From an uncultured Ligilactobacillus sp. (GTDB lineage Bacteria; Bacillota; Bacilli; Lactobacillales; Lactobacillaceae), in contig CAKPZY010000006.1 of the NCBI GenBank assembly GCA_934215475.1, positions 1 to 64,000 of the forward strand: 64,000 nt of DNA. Reading direction: 5' to 3'. The notes below the pieces were generated by a model. It was not told the origin of the DNA and ran no database searches. It saw only the letters and a list, made by a program, of their open reading frames with translations. Shown piece after piece: positions 28,244 to 38,377 of this stretch. A program made the translations under genes and the position numbers. Every line of letters begins with the position of its first letter. Within the stretch, counting starts at the first letter, position 1.

Positions 28244-30565
28244 ATGTTTATTATGAGTAAACAAGATCCAAAGTATTCGCGGGTCCAGCGACGCGAAGAA
28301 GAGCAAAAGAATAAAAAAAGAGAGCATCGCCCTAAAAAAAGGCACATTTTTGCAATAATTCTGGGATTTTTAGTTCTGTTGTTCATTATTGGGGTTGCAG
28401 CTGGTATTACATTATTTTTTTCCTATGCAAGAACCGCACCTTCTCTTAATGAAAATCAGTTAAAGAGTCCCGGCTCAACAGTCCTTTATGGTTCCAATAA
28501 TAAAAAAATAGTTGACTTGGGTTCAGAAAATAGTGAAACACTCAAAGAAGATCAGGTCCCCCAGCAGCTAAAAGATGCCGTGATATCCATTGAGGATCGC
28601 CGCTTTTATCAGCATAAGGGAGTTGACATCCAACGGATCATCGGTGCTGCTTTTTCCAATTTCTCACATTCTTCCACGGGCTTACAAGGAGGCAGTACGC
28701 TAGATCAACAACTGATCAAACTTTCATTTTTCTCTACCAAAAAATCTGATCAAACTCTGAAAAGAAAAGCGCAGGAAGCCTGGCTAGCTCGGAAGCTGGA
28801 TAAAACATACACTAAAAACCAGATCTTGACTTTTTATATCAATAAGGTATTCATGGGTTACAGTTCTTATGGTATGCAGACTGCTGCCAAATTCTACTAT
28901 GGTAAGCCAGCAAAAGAGCTCAACTTAGCACAAACTGCTTTGATTGCTGGGATCCCTAACGCTCCTTCTCAATATAATCCGTATTCTAATCCCAAATTGG
29001 CTTTGGCTAGAAGAAATGAAGTATTGGATGCGATGCTAAAAAACAAAAAGATCTCTCAAACAGAACATGATAAGGCAAAGTCAACCACTATCAAAGATGG
29101 CCTACTTCCTTATCACGAAAATACTCAGACAGATCAAACATCAAAAATCGCAGATCCATACATTAAACAAGTCATATCTGAAGTCAAGAAAAAGGGTTAC
29201 GACCCATTTAGCTCTAACCTTAAAATCTACACTAACTTAGACATGAATATCCAAAAACGGCTTTATAACATCGCCAATACAAATAACTATGTTTATTTTC
29301 CTGATAACAAGCTGCAAATTGCTTCAACTATCGTTGATCCAAATAACGGTAAAGTAGTTGCTATGTTAAGCGGCAGGAAAACTGGTAATGTCACTTATGG
29401 ATTAAACCGTGCTGTCCAAACAGACAGGACAAATGGATCAACGGCTAAGCCATTAATAGATTATGGACCGGCTATTGAATACCTCAACTGGGCAACCTAC
29501 CATTCTCTTAAGGATGAAAAGTACATGTATCCCGGCACAAATACCCAGTTGAATGACTTTGATAATAAGTATAAGGGTACGATGACCATGAGAGAAGCAT
29601 TAGTTCAGTCTAGAAATGTTCCGGCCGTAAAAACTTTGAATTCAGTTGGAGTTACACGAGCGCAAAATTTTATCGGCAAGCTCGGTTTGAATTACAAAAA
29701 ACCATTGGAATTACAAAATGGTATTGGCTTGCCATCTTCAACTTTACAAAATGCCGCGGCTTATTCGGCTTTTGCCAATGGCGGAACTTATTATAAGCCT
29801 TCATATATTAACCGTATAGAAACGGCTGACGGAGATGTCCACGACTATTCCAGCAAGGGGAATCATGTCATGCAATCGTCAACAGCTTATATGATCACTG
29901 ATATGCTCAAAGGGGTTCTGACTTCTCCTTTAGGATCTGGAACAAGAGCCCAGATCCCGGGACTTTACGAAGCAGGAAAAACAGGAACAAATGCCTATCC
30001 TGAAGATATTGCCGCCAAATTTCCGGATGATGTATCGATGGATTCATGGTTTAATGGGTATACCAAGCACTACTCGATCTCTGTGTGGGTCGGTTATGAT
30101 CATCCATACCAGGATAATAATTATTTGGATACTGGTTCTGTCAGGTTGGCTCAATTGACTTATAAGGCAATCATGTCTTACATCGCTCAAGGAAAAACAA
30201 ATACCGACTGGTCAAAGCCAAGTAACGTTTTGACTAAAGAATTAAACGGTGTGCGTGAATTATACCTGGCGGGGGCTGTGGATTCAGCAGTTGTCAAAGA
30301 CGATGATGATGATGATAGTAGTTCAAGCTCGACTTCTAGTTCAAGTTCTAGCAGCTCTAGCAGTTCTAGCAGCTCGACTTCTAGTTCCAGCAGCTCGACT
30401 TCTAGCTCTAGCAGCTCAACTTCTAGTTCAAGTTCCGGCGCTTCATCTTCTGATGATCAAAACGCAGGTTCATCTCAACAGAGTTCCAGCAGCGTTTCCT
30501 CTGCACCAGCATCAACACCATCTTCTGCCTCGAAATCACAAAATGGGTCCAATCCACCGAGGTAA
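28244..30565 (+). CDS. pbp1A: Class A penicillin-binding protein PBP1A
   Basis: Membrane-anchored bifunctional peptidoglycan synthase of about 770 residues. A basic cytoplasmic tail precedes one membrane helix (about residues 33-58). The GT51 glycosyltransferase domain contains EDRRFYQHKG and GGSTLDQQL. The transpeptidase domain has the nucleophile Ser in GSTAK near 399, SRN later, and KTGT near 578. A tail of about 85 residues is almost pure Ser with Thr and Asp. The start is uncertain: ATG 28244 lies 3 bases and ATG 28253 12 bases after AAAGGAG. Co-transcribed with recU. Confidence 0.95.
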   Translation: MFIMSKQDPKYSRVQRREEEQKNKKREHRPKKRHIFAIILGFLVLLFIIGVAAGITLFFSYARTAPSLNENQLKSPGSTVLYGSNNKKIVDLGSENSETLKEDQVPQQLKDAVISIEDRRFYQHKGVDIQRIIGAAFSNFSHSSTGLQGGSTLDQQLIKLSFFSTKKSDQTLKRKAQEAWLARKLDKTYTKNQILTFYINKVFMGYSSYGMQTAAKFYYGKPAKELNLAQTALIAGIPNAPSQYNPYSNPKLALARRNEVLDAMLKNKKISQTEHDKAKSTTIKDGLLPYHENTQTDQTSKIADPYIKQVISEVKKKGYDPFSSNLKIYTNLDMNIQKRLYNIANTNNYVYFPDNKLQIASTIVDPNNGKVVAMLSGRKTGNVTYGLNRAVQTDRTNGSTAKPLIDYGPAIEYLNWATYHSLKDEKYMYPGTNTQLNDFDNKYKGTMTMREALVQSRNVPAVKTLNSVGVTRAQNFIGKLGLNYKKPLELQNGIGLPSSTLQNAAAYSAFANGGTYYKPSYINRIETADGDVHDYSSKGNHVMQSSTAYMITDMLKGVLTSPLGSGTRAQIPGLYEAGKTGTNAYPEDIAAKFPDDVSMDSWFNGYTKHYSISVWVGYDHPYQDNNYLDTGSVRLAQLTYKAIMSYIAQGKTNTDWSKPSNVLTKELNGVRELYLAGAVDSAVVKDDDDDDSSSSSTSSSSSSSSSSSSSSTSSSSSSTSSSSSSTSSSSSGASSSDDQNAGSSQQSSSSVSSAPASTPSSASKSQNGSNPPR
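30303..30440 (+). repeat. Ser/Thr-Asp low-complexity tract in pbp1A
   Basis: About 46 codons from residue 687: six Asp codons, then repeated Ser blocks with Thr about every 7-8 codons. Several Ser codons alternate (AGT, AGC, TCA, TCG, TCT), so this is not a pure trinucleotide slip. Length is likely to vary between strains. Confidence 0.75.
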
Positions 30566-30601
30566 AAGCCTTTTGGTGCTCCAATAAAATTTGCATAGAC
30601 C

Positions 30602-30639
30602 AAAAAACCGCACTTCATGCATTGATGCGCGGTTTTTTT
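30602..30639. terminator. Bidirectional terminator between pbp1A and nth
   Basis: A-run, CCGC with inner CAT/ATG pairing, GCGG, then seven T. It serves pbp1A on the plus strand, and the A-rich left arm can serve nth on the minus strand. Confidence 0.75.
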
Positions 30640-30708
30640 ATACCTTTTTTTCAAATTCAAAATACCAACAGCAGTCACACACGATTTTTACAGTAAACAA
30701 CAAGCAAA

Positions 30709-31359
30709 TTACTTTTTGCTTTTCATTAGCTGCTGCCCCTTTGCACACACATTTATCAATGGACAGGTTTGGCACTTTGGAGAGCGTGCCAAGCATTGAT
30801 AACGTCCCCAAAATATTATAGTATGATGTGCTTTGATCCAGATACCTTGCGGCAGCTTGCGCATCAAAAGACGTTCTATTTCTATTGGCGTTGCTTTTTG
30901 CGGTACCATCTGTAACCTCTTAGTGACTCGAGCAACGTGGGTATCTACCGCAATAGTTGGGATACCAAAACACTCTGCCAAAACAACGTCCGCCGTTTTA
31001 CGACCAACACCAGGTAAAGATTGCAGGCCTTTTAAAGTATCGGGGATTTGAGAGTCAAAATCAGTCACTAATTTTTTTGAACATGCAATTAAATATTTGG
31101 CTTTATTTTTATACAAGCCTATATTCTTGATCAAATCTTGAACTTCTGCCTGTTTAGCGCGTGCTAGGTCGCTTGGCCTTGGGAACAGCCGAAATAAAGC
31201 TGGAGTGGCTAAATTGACCGACCGATCAGTCGCCTGAGCACTCAAAATGACCGCCAATAAAAAATGAAATTTTGAATTGGCAACCAACGAAGTCTTGGCT
31301 TCGGGGAACCTTTTCATCATTATTTTGAGCGCATCCATGGTTTGAGCTTTGTTCATCAT
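30709..31359 (-). CDS. nth: Endonuclease III
   Basis: The 216-residue base-excision glycosylase/AP lyase for oxidised pyrimidines has the helix-hairpin-helix LPGVGRKTADVV with the catalytic Lys. The catalytic Asp is in IAVDTHVARV, and the C-terminal 4Fe-4S ligand pattern C-x6-C-x2-C-x5-C is intact. I prefer ATG 31359, 6 bases after AGGCGGTG, to the GTG at 31368. The gene follows dnaD after 110 bases. Confidence 0.95.
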   Translation of the reverse strand: MMNKAQTMDALKIMMKRFPEAKTSLVANSKFHFLLAVILSAQATDRSVNLATPALFRLFPRPSDLARAKQAEVQDLIKNIGLYKNKAKYLIACSKKLVTDFDSQIPDTLKGLQSLPGVGRKTADVVLAECFGIPTIAVDTHVARVTKRLQMVPQKATPIEIERLLMRKLPQGIWIKAHHTIIFWGRYQCLARSPKCQTCPLINVCAKGQQLMKSKK

Positions 31360-31468
31360 ATCGATCACCGCCTAAGATCCTCAAACCTGATCTATATTGT
31401 TATGTGCAAACAACTAGGATGACGCACTTTCTAGTTAAGCAAAGCTGATTAAATTAGCCTATTGAGCC

Positions 31469-32188
31469 CTATTTTTGATTAGGCTTATCAGACCATCGAT
31501 ACAAAGGAATATGGAGCTGCTTAGCATTACCCCGCTTTTTAGCACCATTATTCTCCCCAGCAAATTTTTGCCGCCGTTTTGCTTGGAATTCTTCGACGTC
31601 AGCGGCGGATCTAATATTTTGCTTTTCCCAGTTTAAAAGTATCTTATCCATATACTTTAAACTGTAAACTCTACTCAAAATTGTTTCTTTTAGAGCCGCG
31701 ATAATTATTTCTGGAGCATAATGATCTTTTTTAAACCAGGAATCGATTGTTTCCATTTCGATGGGGGACAATGGGTGTCCAAATTCTTCCTCGATTTTGT
31801 CGTACACTTTTTCCCGTTCCTGCCTGGCGTCAGTATTTTTGTTGTTTTCCTGCTCTTTTTCAGCCAAGACAGCGAGTTTACGGTACAACAACTCAAAACT
31901 ATAACGATCATGTTTCTTACCTGAAGATTCGCTGACTGGAATGATCGTTAATACCTTTTTGGCCAGCAACTGATGAACCAGATCATAAACTTCCGTGTTT
32001 TTCACGTTCATTCTGGACGCTATCAGATCTAAGTCGGGAAAGTCTTTTCCAGTTTGCAAACAACTAGAAATTTGCAAAAATAAAATAAATTCTTCATCGC
32101 TCAAACCCAAACGGGAGTAATTATGCAAGACCATATTTGCAACTGTCATTTGACCTTGCTTGATATATTTTTCAAATACTAGATCCAA
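31469..32188 (-). CDS. dnaD: DnaD replication-initiation protein
   Basis: The 239-residue primosomal protein has an N-terminal winged-helix DDBH1 domain (residues 1-95) and a C-terminal DDBH2 domain with FGHPLSPIEMETIDSW and LKYMDKILLNW. A basic tail follows. DnaD remodels DNA and helps load the helicase at oriC and restart sites. The start appears to be TTG, 9 bases after AAAGGAGA. It sits with nth as in Bacillus (dnaD-nth). Confidence 0.92.
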   Translation of the reverse strand: MDLVFEKYIKQGQMTVANMVLHNYSRLGLSDEEFILFLQISSCLQTGKDFPDLDLIASRMNVKNTEVYDLVHQLLAKKVLTIIPVSESSGKKHDRYSFELLYRKLAVLAEKEQENNKNTDARQEREKVYDKIEEEFGHPLSPIEMETIDSWFKKDHYAPEIIIAALKETILSRVYSLKYMDKILLNWEKQNIRSAADVEEFQAKRRQKFAGENNGAKKRGNAKQLHIPLYRWSDKPNQK

Positions 32189-32223
32189 ATGCTCGCTCTC
32201 CTTTCTCCAAATCCAATGCCACC

Positions 32224-32252
32224 ATTATAAGCTATTTTTCCGACCAAGTCTG
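32224..32252 (-). promoter_or_regulatory. Candidate promoter of dnaD-nth
   Basis: TATAAT (32224-32229) on the minus strand with CAGACT 17 bp upstream; the -35 match is weak. Two tandem TTGGTC copies overlap the -35 area. Confidence 0.4.
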
Positions 32253-32424
32253 ACCAAAAACATCAATACTTCTAAGAACTAACACAATAAATGTTCCTTA
32301 ACTCGGATAACAAGTTTTGGTCCTTTTTTATCATCTCTACCAAGCTTTTTACTAACTGTTTTGCTCTTGTGACTTGAATCCAGAAGAACTACTGACAGCT
32401 ATTGGCGTAAACAGCGATTTCAGT

Positions 32425-32467
32425 TAAAAAAGGAATGGCATTCTTAAAATCTTCCATTCCTTTTTTA
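32425..32467. terminator. Terminator after asnS
   Basis: A perfect 14-bp inverted repeat (32425-32438 with 32454-32467), flanked by A and T runs, ends the tseB-aspB-asnS unit. Confidence 0.85.
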
Positions 32468-32480
32468 TGAACTTTAAATT

Positions 32481-33782
32481 TTACGGGTAGATCCGGTTTA
32501 GCAAGCGTGGGAATGGAATAGCTTCTCGAATATGTTCCTCACCCGTGACCCAAGTTACCATTCTTTCTAAGCCTAACCCGAACCCCGAATGAGGGACACT
32601 GCCATAGCGACGCAAATCCAAATACCATTCATAGTCTTTTTCGTTTAACCCGGCTTTTTTGATCTGCTCAACTAGAAATTCTGGATCTGTGGCTCGTTCT
32701 GAGCCGCCAATAATTTCACCATAGCCTTCTGGAGCCAGCAGATCTGCACAAATTACCAAATCACTTCTGGTAGGATGCGGCTTCATATAAAAAGGCTTGA
32801 TCGTCTTGGGATAATTGACCACAAAGACCGGTTGCTTAAAGTGGCTAGCCAAGTACGTCTCTTCTGGGGAACCAAAATCTGCGCCCCATTTCAGGTCATC
32901 AAATTCGCCAGAATCTTGCAGCAGTTTAACAGCATCATCATATGAGATCCGCGGATAAGGCAGCTTTGTATAACTTTGCAATAATTTTTTATCTCTTCCA
33001 AGCAATCTCAAGGCATAATCGCAGTTATCCAACACGCTTTGGACAAGGAAAGCAATATATCGTTCTTGTAGCGCCAAACTTTCTTCCTGGTGCATAAATG
33101 CCATTTCAGGCTCGATCATCCAAAACTCGATCAAGTGCCTCCTGGTTTTGGATTTCTCAGCACGAAAGGTCGGACCAAAAGTAAATACCTTGCCATAAGC
33201 CATTGCCCCTGCTTCGGCGTACAACTGCCCCGACTGAGAAAGGTATGCATCCTTATCAAAATATTCTGTATGGAACAGACTTGTAGTACCTTCGGGTGCA
33301 TTTCCAGTCAGGATAGGAGCATCAAACTTAATGAAACCCTCCTGGTTAAAAAACTCATAAGTAGCACGAGTGATCTCGTTACGCACTTGCATGTTGGCAA
33401 ACTGTTTTTTTGATCGCAGCCATAAATGCCGGTGATCCATTAAAAAATCGGTTCCATGTTCTTTGGGAGTGATTGGATAATCTTCGCTCTCCCCGATAAC
33501 TGTGATGTCGTCTACTTCGATCTCATAGCCGAAGTGCGAGCGTTTATCTTCATGGATCGTCCCAGTGATCCACATACTTGTTTCTTGCTTGACTTCTTTG
33601 GCAAGTTCGAAGACTTCCGGTGTGACATTATTTTTGACAACAACTCCTTGAAAATATGCCGATCCGTCTCTTAATTGTAAAAAAGCGATTTTTCCGCTAG
33701 ATCTTTTATTTGTCAGCCAAACACCAATCTTAACCTTTTGATCAACGTAATCTTTTGCATCTATGATACTGATCGTTTCCAC
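32481..33782 (-). CDS. asnS: Asparaginyl-tRNA synthetase
   Basis: Class II synthetase of 433 residues. An OB-fold anticodon-binding domain (residues 1-110) with [12 protein letters not shown] precedes the catalytic core: motif 2 [21 protein letters not shown] and motif 3 [15 protein letters not shown]. The absence of the Asp-specific insertion favours AsnRS. The start is GTG and overlaps the aspB TAG by one base, with GGAGGAG upstream. No T-box leader was seen; the gene depends on the promoter upstream of tseB. Confidence 0.95.
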   Translation of the reverse strand: METISIIDAKDYVDQKVKIGVWLTNKRSSGKIAFLQLRDGSAYFQGVVVKNNVTPEVFELAKEVKQETSMWITGTIHEDKRSHFGYEIEVDDITVIGESEDYPITPKEHGTDFLMDHRHLWLRSKKQFANMQVRNEITRATYEFFNQEGFIKFDAPILTGNAPEGTTSLFHTEYFDKDAYLSQSGQLYAEAGAMAYGKVFTFGPTFRAEKSKTRRHLIEFWMIEPEMAFMHQEESLALQERYIAFLVQSVLDNCDYALRLLGRDKKLLQSYTKLPYPRISYDDAVKLLQDSGEFDDLKWGADFGSPEETYLASHFKQPVFVVNYPKTIKPFYMKPHPTRSDLVICADLLAPEGYGEIIGGSERATDPEFLVEQIKKAGLNEKDYEWYLDLRRYGSVPHSGFGLGLERMVTWVTGEEHIREAIPFPRLLNRIYP

Positions 33783-34981
33783 TAAACTTTCTCCTCCTGC
33801 ACATGTGATTGCATAAATTTATTGATCCTTTGGATACCCTTCTCAAGCTCTTGTGGAGCAGCAGCATAACTTATTCTGATAAAACCAGGCTGTCCAAAAG
33901 CTTCTCCAGGAACCACAGCAACGTGGGCTTCGCTTAAAAGACGGGCAGCGAATTCTTTTGCTGAAGACAAGCCCAATATTTTTAAAGCCTCTGTTATATT
34001 TGGAAAGAAATAAAACGCTCCCTGCGGCCTAAAAGCAAAGGAAAAGCCCGGCAAAGCAGCGAATTCTGGATAAAAATGATCCAAGCGTTCTTCATAACTC
34101 AGCCGCATCTTTTCGATCTCATTTTGCGGCAAATCAACTGCCGCTAGAGCAGCGTACTGGCTGACGGCTGTCAAATTACTAGTTGTCTGACTTAAGAGTG
34201 AATTAACGCTGTGAATGACATCTTGCGGCCCGACGATAAACCCGACGCGCCAACCCGTCATCGCATAAGATTTTGAAAATCCGCTCACTAAAATTGTGCT
34301 GTCACGTATCTCGCCGCCAAATTCGAAAACAGAATGAAAAGCTGTATCATTGAAAACTAAATCATGATAAATATCATCGGTAATAAGAGTCACATTATGT
34401 GCAACAGCCCAGTGTCCCAACTCAAGCAGCTCTTCTTTGGAATAAACTAAACCTGATGGATTCTGAGGAGAATTAATTATCAGAGCCCGTGTTTTAGGAG
34501 TGCACAATTTATCCAAAGATGAAGGATTCACTTTACCAGTCTTTGGAGAAGGCTGAACCGACACCGGCACTCCACCGGCTAATTTGATCTGTTCACTATA
34601 ACTGACCCAAAAAGGTACTGGAATTAGAACTTCATCACCAGGATCGAGCAAAACTTGACCTAATAAGTACAAAGCAAACTTAGCTCCGGTGGTAACTGCC
34701 ACATCATCAGCCGAAAAATCAGCTTGGTACAGCGCATTAACTTTACGCGCAATTGCCAACCGCAAAGGCAAGATGCCTTTAGCAGCAGTATACGAATCGA
34801 CTTTTCCATCTGCTATTGCCTGAGAGGCTGCTTTTTTAATTGCACTGGGAGTGGGAAAATCAGGTTCCCCTGCAGTCAAGTTGACCACATCCACCCCTTC
34901 TCCTTGGAGCTTTTTGGCTTTGTCAGATAGTGCGATCGTTGCGGATGGTTGTAAATTTTTTACACGTTGTGACAATTTCAT
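33782..34981 (-). CDS. aspB: Aspartate-type class I aminotransferase
   Basis: About 399 residues. It shows [22 protein letters not shown], the catalytic Lys in [16 protein letters not shown], and the substrate Arg in FIRISYA. The operon place between tseB and asnS is that of Bacillus aspB; it would provide aspartate from oxaloacetate, precursor of asparagine. ATG 34981 follows GAGGAGG at 9 bases; the frame opening at 35002 overlaps the tseB end. It is a distant paralogue of the gene at 4580. Confidence 0.9.
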   Translation of the reverse strand: MKLSQRVKNLQPSATIALSDKAKKLQGEGVDVVNLTAGEPDFPTPSAIKKAASQAIADGKVDSYTAAKGILPLRLAIARKVNALYQADFSADDVAVTTGAKFALYLLGQVLLDPGDEVLIPVPFWVSYSEQIKLAGGVPVSVQPSPKTGKVNPSSLDKLCTPKTRALIINSPQNPSGLVYSKEELLELGHWAVAHNVTLITDDIYHDLVFNDTAFHSVFEFGGEIRDSTILVSGFSKSYAMTGWRVGFIVGPQDVIHSVNSLLSQTTSNLTAVSQYAALAAVDLPQNEIEKMRLSYEERLDHFYPEFAALPGFSFAFRPQGAFYFFPNITEALKILGLSSAKEFAARLLSEAHVAVVPGEAFGQPGFIRISYAAAPQELEKGIQRINKFMQSHVQEEKV

Positions 34982-34998
34982 GCTAAACTTCCTCCTCA

Positions 34999-35496
34999 TC
35001 ATAGGTTTTGTATTTCTTGAATAACGGAACCATTCTTAAATGAAAGCAGAGAATAACACAGCTGATCATTTTGATTTAAATAGGTGACTTCCCAAACGGG
35101 CCTTTTACCATTGCTTTGCATTCCTAAAGCAACATGGAGGACCCTTTTAGCCTTACGAGTTTCCAGAACGAAATTTTGGGCCTTGTTAGCGGAGATCCCG
35201 CTATTAGCGGCGATAACATTGATCTTCTTTCCGTTACCGGAGATGATCGCATACAGCTTTTCTCCCTGCTTAGTACTGCCTTTTATCGTATTAAAATTTT
35301 TTCCATCACGGCTGTACTCATAATAAGCAATTTTCCGGTTAATGTGGGCATACTTTTCCGCCAATGCCTCTGAGCGCCGTTCATTTTGTTGATATGGTGC
35401 AAAAGCACCGTGGAAAAATAAAAAGACCAACAAAATTACCAGCAGGAAGGGCCCCCAGAAAATAGTTTTTCTGAATTGACCATTTTCTTTTCTCAT
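34999..35496 (-). CDS. tseB: TseB/YpmB-like DUF5590 membrane protein
   Basis: 165 residues: a short basic N-terminus, one membrane helix (about 10-30), then an extracellular cystatin-like pair of repeats with AEKYA and GKRPVWEVTYL. Bacillus YpmB (TseB) modulates PBP2A and cell elongation. Its place directly upstream of aspB-asnS is the same in Bacillus. ATG with AGGATAAGAG. First gene of the operon. Confidence 0.82.
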   Translation of the reverse strand: MRKENGQFRKTIFWGPFLLVILLVFLFFHGAFAPYQQNERRSEALAEKYAHINRKIAYYEYSRDGKNFNTIKGSTKQGEKLYAIISGNGKKINVIAANSGISANKAQNFVLETRKAKRVLHVALGMQSNGKRPVWEVTYLNQNDQLCYSLLSFKNGSVIQEIQNL

Positions 35497-35542
35497 CTCT
35501 TATCCTACCCTTATCGTTTTTAAAATTTCCTACGCGACTTCT

Positions 35543-35571
35543 ATTATAGCAAGCAAACAACTAGGTTTAAA
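35543..35571 (-). promoter_or_regulatory. Extended -10 promoter of tseB-aspB-asnS
   Basis: TGC-TATAAT (35543-35551) on the minus strand with TTTAAA 17 bp upstream (35566-35571). Start near 35536, 40 bases before the ATG. Confidence 0.55.
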
Positions 35572-38377
35572 GCGCGGTTTTAATGTTTTTAAAAAACTTT
35601 TGTAAAGCAAGTACGATTTGAGAACTCGGAACATTTTGCAGATCAACTCCGGCTGGGAAAGACTTTTCAAATAGTGAACCGTACTTTTTGGTTAAAAACC
35701 GGGGATCAAGCAGGACAAAAGCACCTGTATCATTTGGAGTCCGAATCAATCTGCCAAAGCCCTGATTTAATTTGGAAACAGCTTCTGGAAGTGAAATCGT
35801 CCAGAAGGGGTCCTGTCCTTTCATCTCAGCCTGACTATAACGTGCCTGGTTTATGATTGAGCCTACCGGTTGAAAGGGCAGTCTGGTCACGATCAATAAT
35901 TCTAAATTGTCATTTGGCAAATCAATTCCCTCAAAAAAGCTGCCGGTACCAAGCAAAATCGCTTTGTGTTCCCTATCCATCACGAACCTCTTTTTGATCT
36001 TCTCCACACCGCCTGAGATGCCTTGAGCCAGAATATTTTTGTCAAACGTGATACTCTTTTTTTGCAGCTGCTCGTAAACGTCGCTAATGGTCTGCAATGA
36101 ATTGAATAAGACCAAAGTTTGTTTAGGAACTTCCTCACTTATTGCGGCTATCATCTCTGCCAAATACTCGCAGTATTCTTGATAATCAACCAGACCAACA
36201 TCTGGTGCATCAGAAGCCACCATGGCTTTGACCTGTTTATGGTAATCGAAAGGTGATTTGTATACAGTGATCTTTGTATTATTTGTTAGGTCAAGCTCTT
36301 TTTTTATATACTGTTTAAGCTGAGTCACTGCTAAACCGGCTCCGGTCAACAAAACATGCTGAAAGCCTGAATAGATGCGGTCATACAAAAAGCCTTCCGT
36401 TTTCATCAAACCGTTATTTACACGTAGATGGGCACCGGCCACACTGGATCGGCTGAGCCAAGTGACCTGACTATCCCCCTCTTCTTCCAGCCGGCCCAAA
36501 GAAAAAATCTCCCAGTTCTTGAGCACTTTGTTAAGGGAATCCGCCAAAGTAAAATAATCTCCCAAAAGCTGGTTGGCATTCGAACTCAGGTGCAATGACA
36601 CACTTTGAGCAACATAGGATTGATAAATTCTGCGGTTCATTTGCAAGAGCTTTTGGTATGCATTAGCTATGGACACAAATTCTTCCAAATGTGCTTTGAT
36701 AAATCCACGAAATTTCTTAAGGGGCACAATACTTTCAAAATAATCACCGTGTTGGGCAGACTTCTTTATAAAAGCTCGTGCGAACTCGGTTCTTAATTGC
36801 GGTGCTTTAGTATCGATAACTCTTATAACTTCTAACAAATTCTTCACAGTTGAACTAGTAATAAAACCGTCCTCTATTAGGTTCAAAAATGAATATGCCT
36901 CATGTGACTGTATCTTGACCAGTATTGAATCTGCCAGGATCTTGATCTCGTCTAGATCCACCACTCGTTTATTACTTTTTCTAGTCATCTGCGGTAAGTG
37001 TTGTGCTTCGTCCACGATCAAGAGGCTGTCTTTATCCGCTAATTCGTCAACGTGAGTGCTTAAATAGGCATGATTAGTCAGAACAAAGTCTGCATTTTCT
37101 TCTACCGCCCTTTTCCTCCTTAAAAAATCCACCGAATAAAAACGGCTGTCTTGATCCAAGCCATTTACTCCATGATGCCGGATATCGGCAAATAACGGAT
37201 CTTGCAGCTTGGTCAAATGAAGTTCGTCAAAATCACCAGTTTTAGTTTGCATTAGCCATACCAATATCCGCATTTGCAGTAAGCGGGTATGAGCATTTTG
37301 GGGTTGCTTTAAAGAACGGTCAAAACGATCAAGATCAATAAAGTGATGGTTCCCTTTAAGTGAAACTAATGAGCAGCTAAAGGGAAGCAGCTCTTTTAAC
37401 AGAGCAAAAGAGTGATCTTGCAGCTGAGTCTGCAATGCCGTCGTTGCCGTGCTTATAACCACTTGTTTTCCCTGCCTTGTTAAATAAGCTGCCGGAAAAA
37501 GATAGCCTAACGTTTTACCTGTGCCTGTGGGAGCATCCAGCACGCGCAAAAGATCAGGATCGGCATTAAAGAAAGAAAACACATCGTCCATCATATTGGC
37601 CTGTTCGGGCCGCCAATTAATAACATCCGTAAATAATTTTTTCTTTTCTGCTGCGGAAGCTGGATATTCTAACGCCGTTAAGGTATCTTTAGTAAAATTG
37701 GGACGACGCAGTATTATCCCGCCTACAGACATTTGATTGGCTGGCAGCTTAGTTTCTTGTTGTCTTTTTTTCTGGTAAGCAAGTTTAAAACAATCGACTG
37801 TATCGAAATACATCTGATCTCCTAAGTTAGATAGTTGCTGTAACAAAGTGACCGGAAAGTTAGCGATCTTTTCTTGCAATTTTAAAAATAACGCTGCCGT
37901 GGTTTTAGCATCGCTAGCAGCATTATGCGGTTTTTCATGGGTCAACCCCAAAAAGCGGCTGATGTCAGATAAACGATATGATGGTAAAGTTGGCAAAACG
38001 ACTTGAGTGAGTTGGACGGTATCTATCCCACGACCGCCAATTTCTGGATATCCTACCCTTATCAATTCGTTGTTTAAAAAATTATAGTCAAACGAAATAT
38101 TGTGTGCCACAAAAATGGTGTTTTGTAATAAAGCATAGATGGTGCCAGCTACTTCCTCGAAGGTTGGAGCCTTTCTAACATCTCGATCAGAGATCTTGGT
38201 CAACTGCGAAATTTCGGGAGGGATCGGCTGTCTTGGATCTACCAAAGTGGAAAACTCATTAACAATTTTGCCATACTGAACAAATACACAGCTGAATTGA
38301 ATGATCCGATTCGTGCCATTGATGGCTGTCCCCGTCGTTTCTAGGTCAACTATTGCATATGTTGTTTTTTTGGTCAT
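35567..38377 (-). CDS. dinG: DinG-family exonuclease/helicase
   Basis: About 936 residues. An N-terminal DEDD exonuclease domain (VDLETTG near residue 9, then AHNISFDYNFL and NAASDAKTT) precedes an XPD/DinG-like helicase. That part has Walker A APTGTGKT, the DEAQ box LLIVDEAQH, and C-terminal motif VI GRLIRTPNDTG. The Cys cluster of E. coli DinG is not evident, as in other Gram-positives, where the protein acts mainly as a 3'-5' exonuclease. ATG 38377 after a modest GTGGTGAA is preferred to the frame start at 38410. Confidence 0.9.
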   Translation of the reverse strand: MTKKTTYAIVDLETTGTAINGTNRIIQFSCVFVQYGKIVNEFSTLVDPRQPIPPEISQLTKISDRDVRKAPTFEEVAGTIYALLQNTIFVAHNISFDYNFLNNELIRVGYPEIGGRGIDTVQLTQVVLPTLPSYRLSDISRFLGLTHEKPHNAASDAKTTAALFLKLQEKIANFPVTLLQQLSNLGDQMYFDTVDCFKLAYQKKRQQETKLPANQMSVGGIILRRPNFTKDTLTALEYPASAAEKKKLFTDVINWRPEQANMMDDVFSFFNADPDLLRVLDAPTGTGKTLGYLFPAAYLTRQGKQVVISTATTALQTQLQDHSFALLKELLPFSCSLVSLKGNHHFIDLDRFDRSLKQPQNAHTRLLQMRILVWLMQTKTGDFDELHLTKLQDPLFADIRHHGVNGLDQDSRFYSVDFLRRKRAVEENADFVLTNHAYLSTHVDELADKDSLLIVDEAQHLPQMTRKSNKRVVDLDEIKILADSILVKIQSHEAYSFLNLIEDGFITSSTVKNLLEVIRVIDTKAPQLRTEFARAFIKKSAQHGDYFESIVPLKKFRGFIKAHLEEFVSIANAYQKLLQMNRRIYQSYVAQSVSLHLSSNANQLLGDYFTLADSLNKVLKNWEIFSLGRLEEEGDSQVTWLSRSSVAGAHLRVNNGLMKTEGFLYDRIYSGFQHVLLTGAGLAVTQLKQYIKKELDLTNNTKITVYKSPFDYHKQVKAMVASDAPDVGLVDYQEYCEYLAEMIAAISEEVPKQTLVLFNSLQTISDVYEQLQKKSITFDKNILAQGISGGVEKIKKRFVMDREHKAILLGTGSFFEGIDLPNDNLELLIVTRLPFQPVGSIINQARYSQAEMKGQDPFWTISLPEAVSKLNQGFGRLIRTPNDTGAFVLLDPRFLTKKYGSLFEKSFPAGVDLQNVPSSQIVLALQKFFKNIKTAL

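Noticed and set aside
30249..30587. 112-codon frame overlapping pbp1A tail
   Set aside because: Ala/Leu-rich shadow of the Ser repeat in another frame.
32481..35571. Possible T-box leader for asnS
   Set aside because: No T-box sequence or specifier-type leader; asnS follows aspB by overlap.
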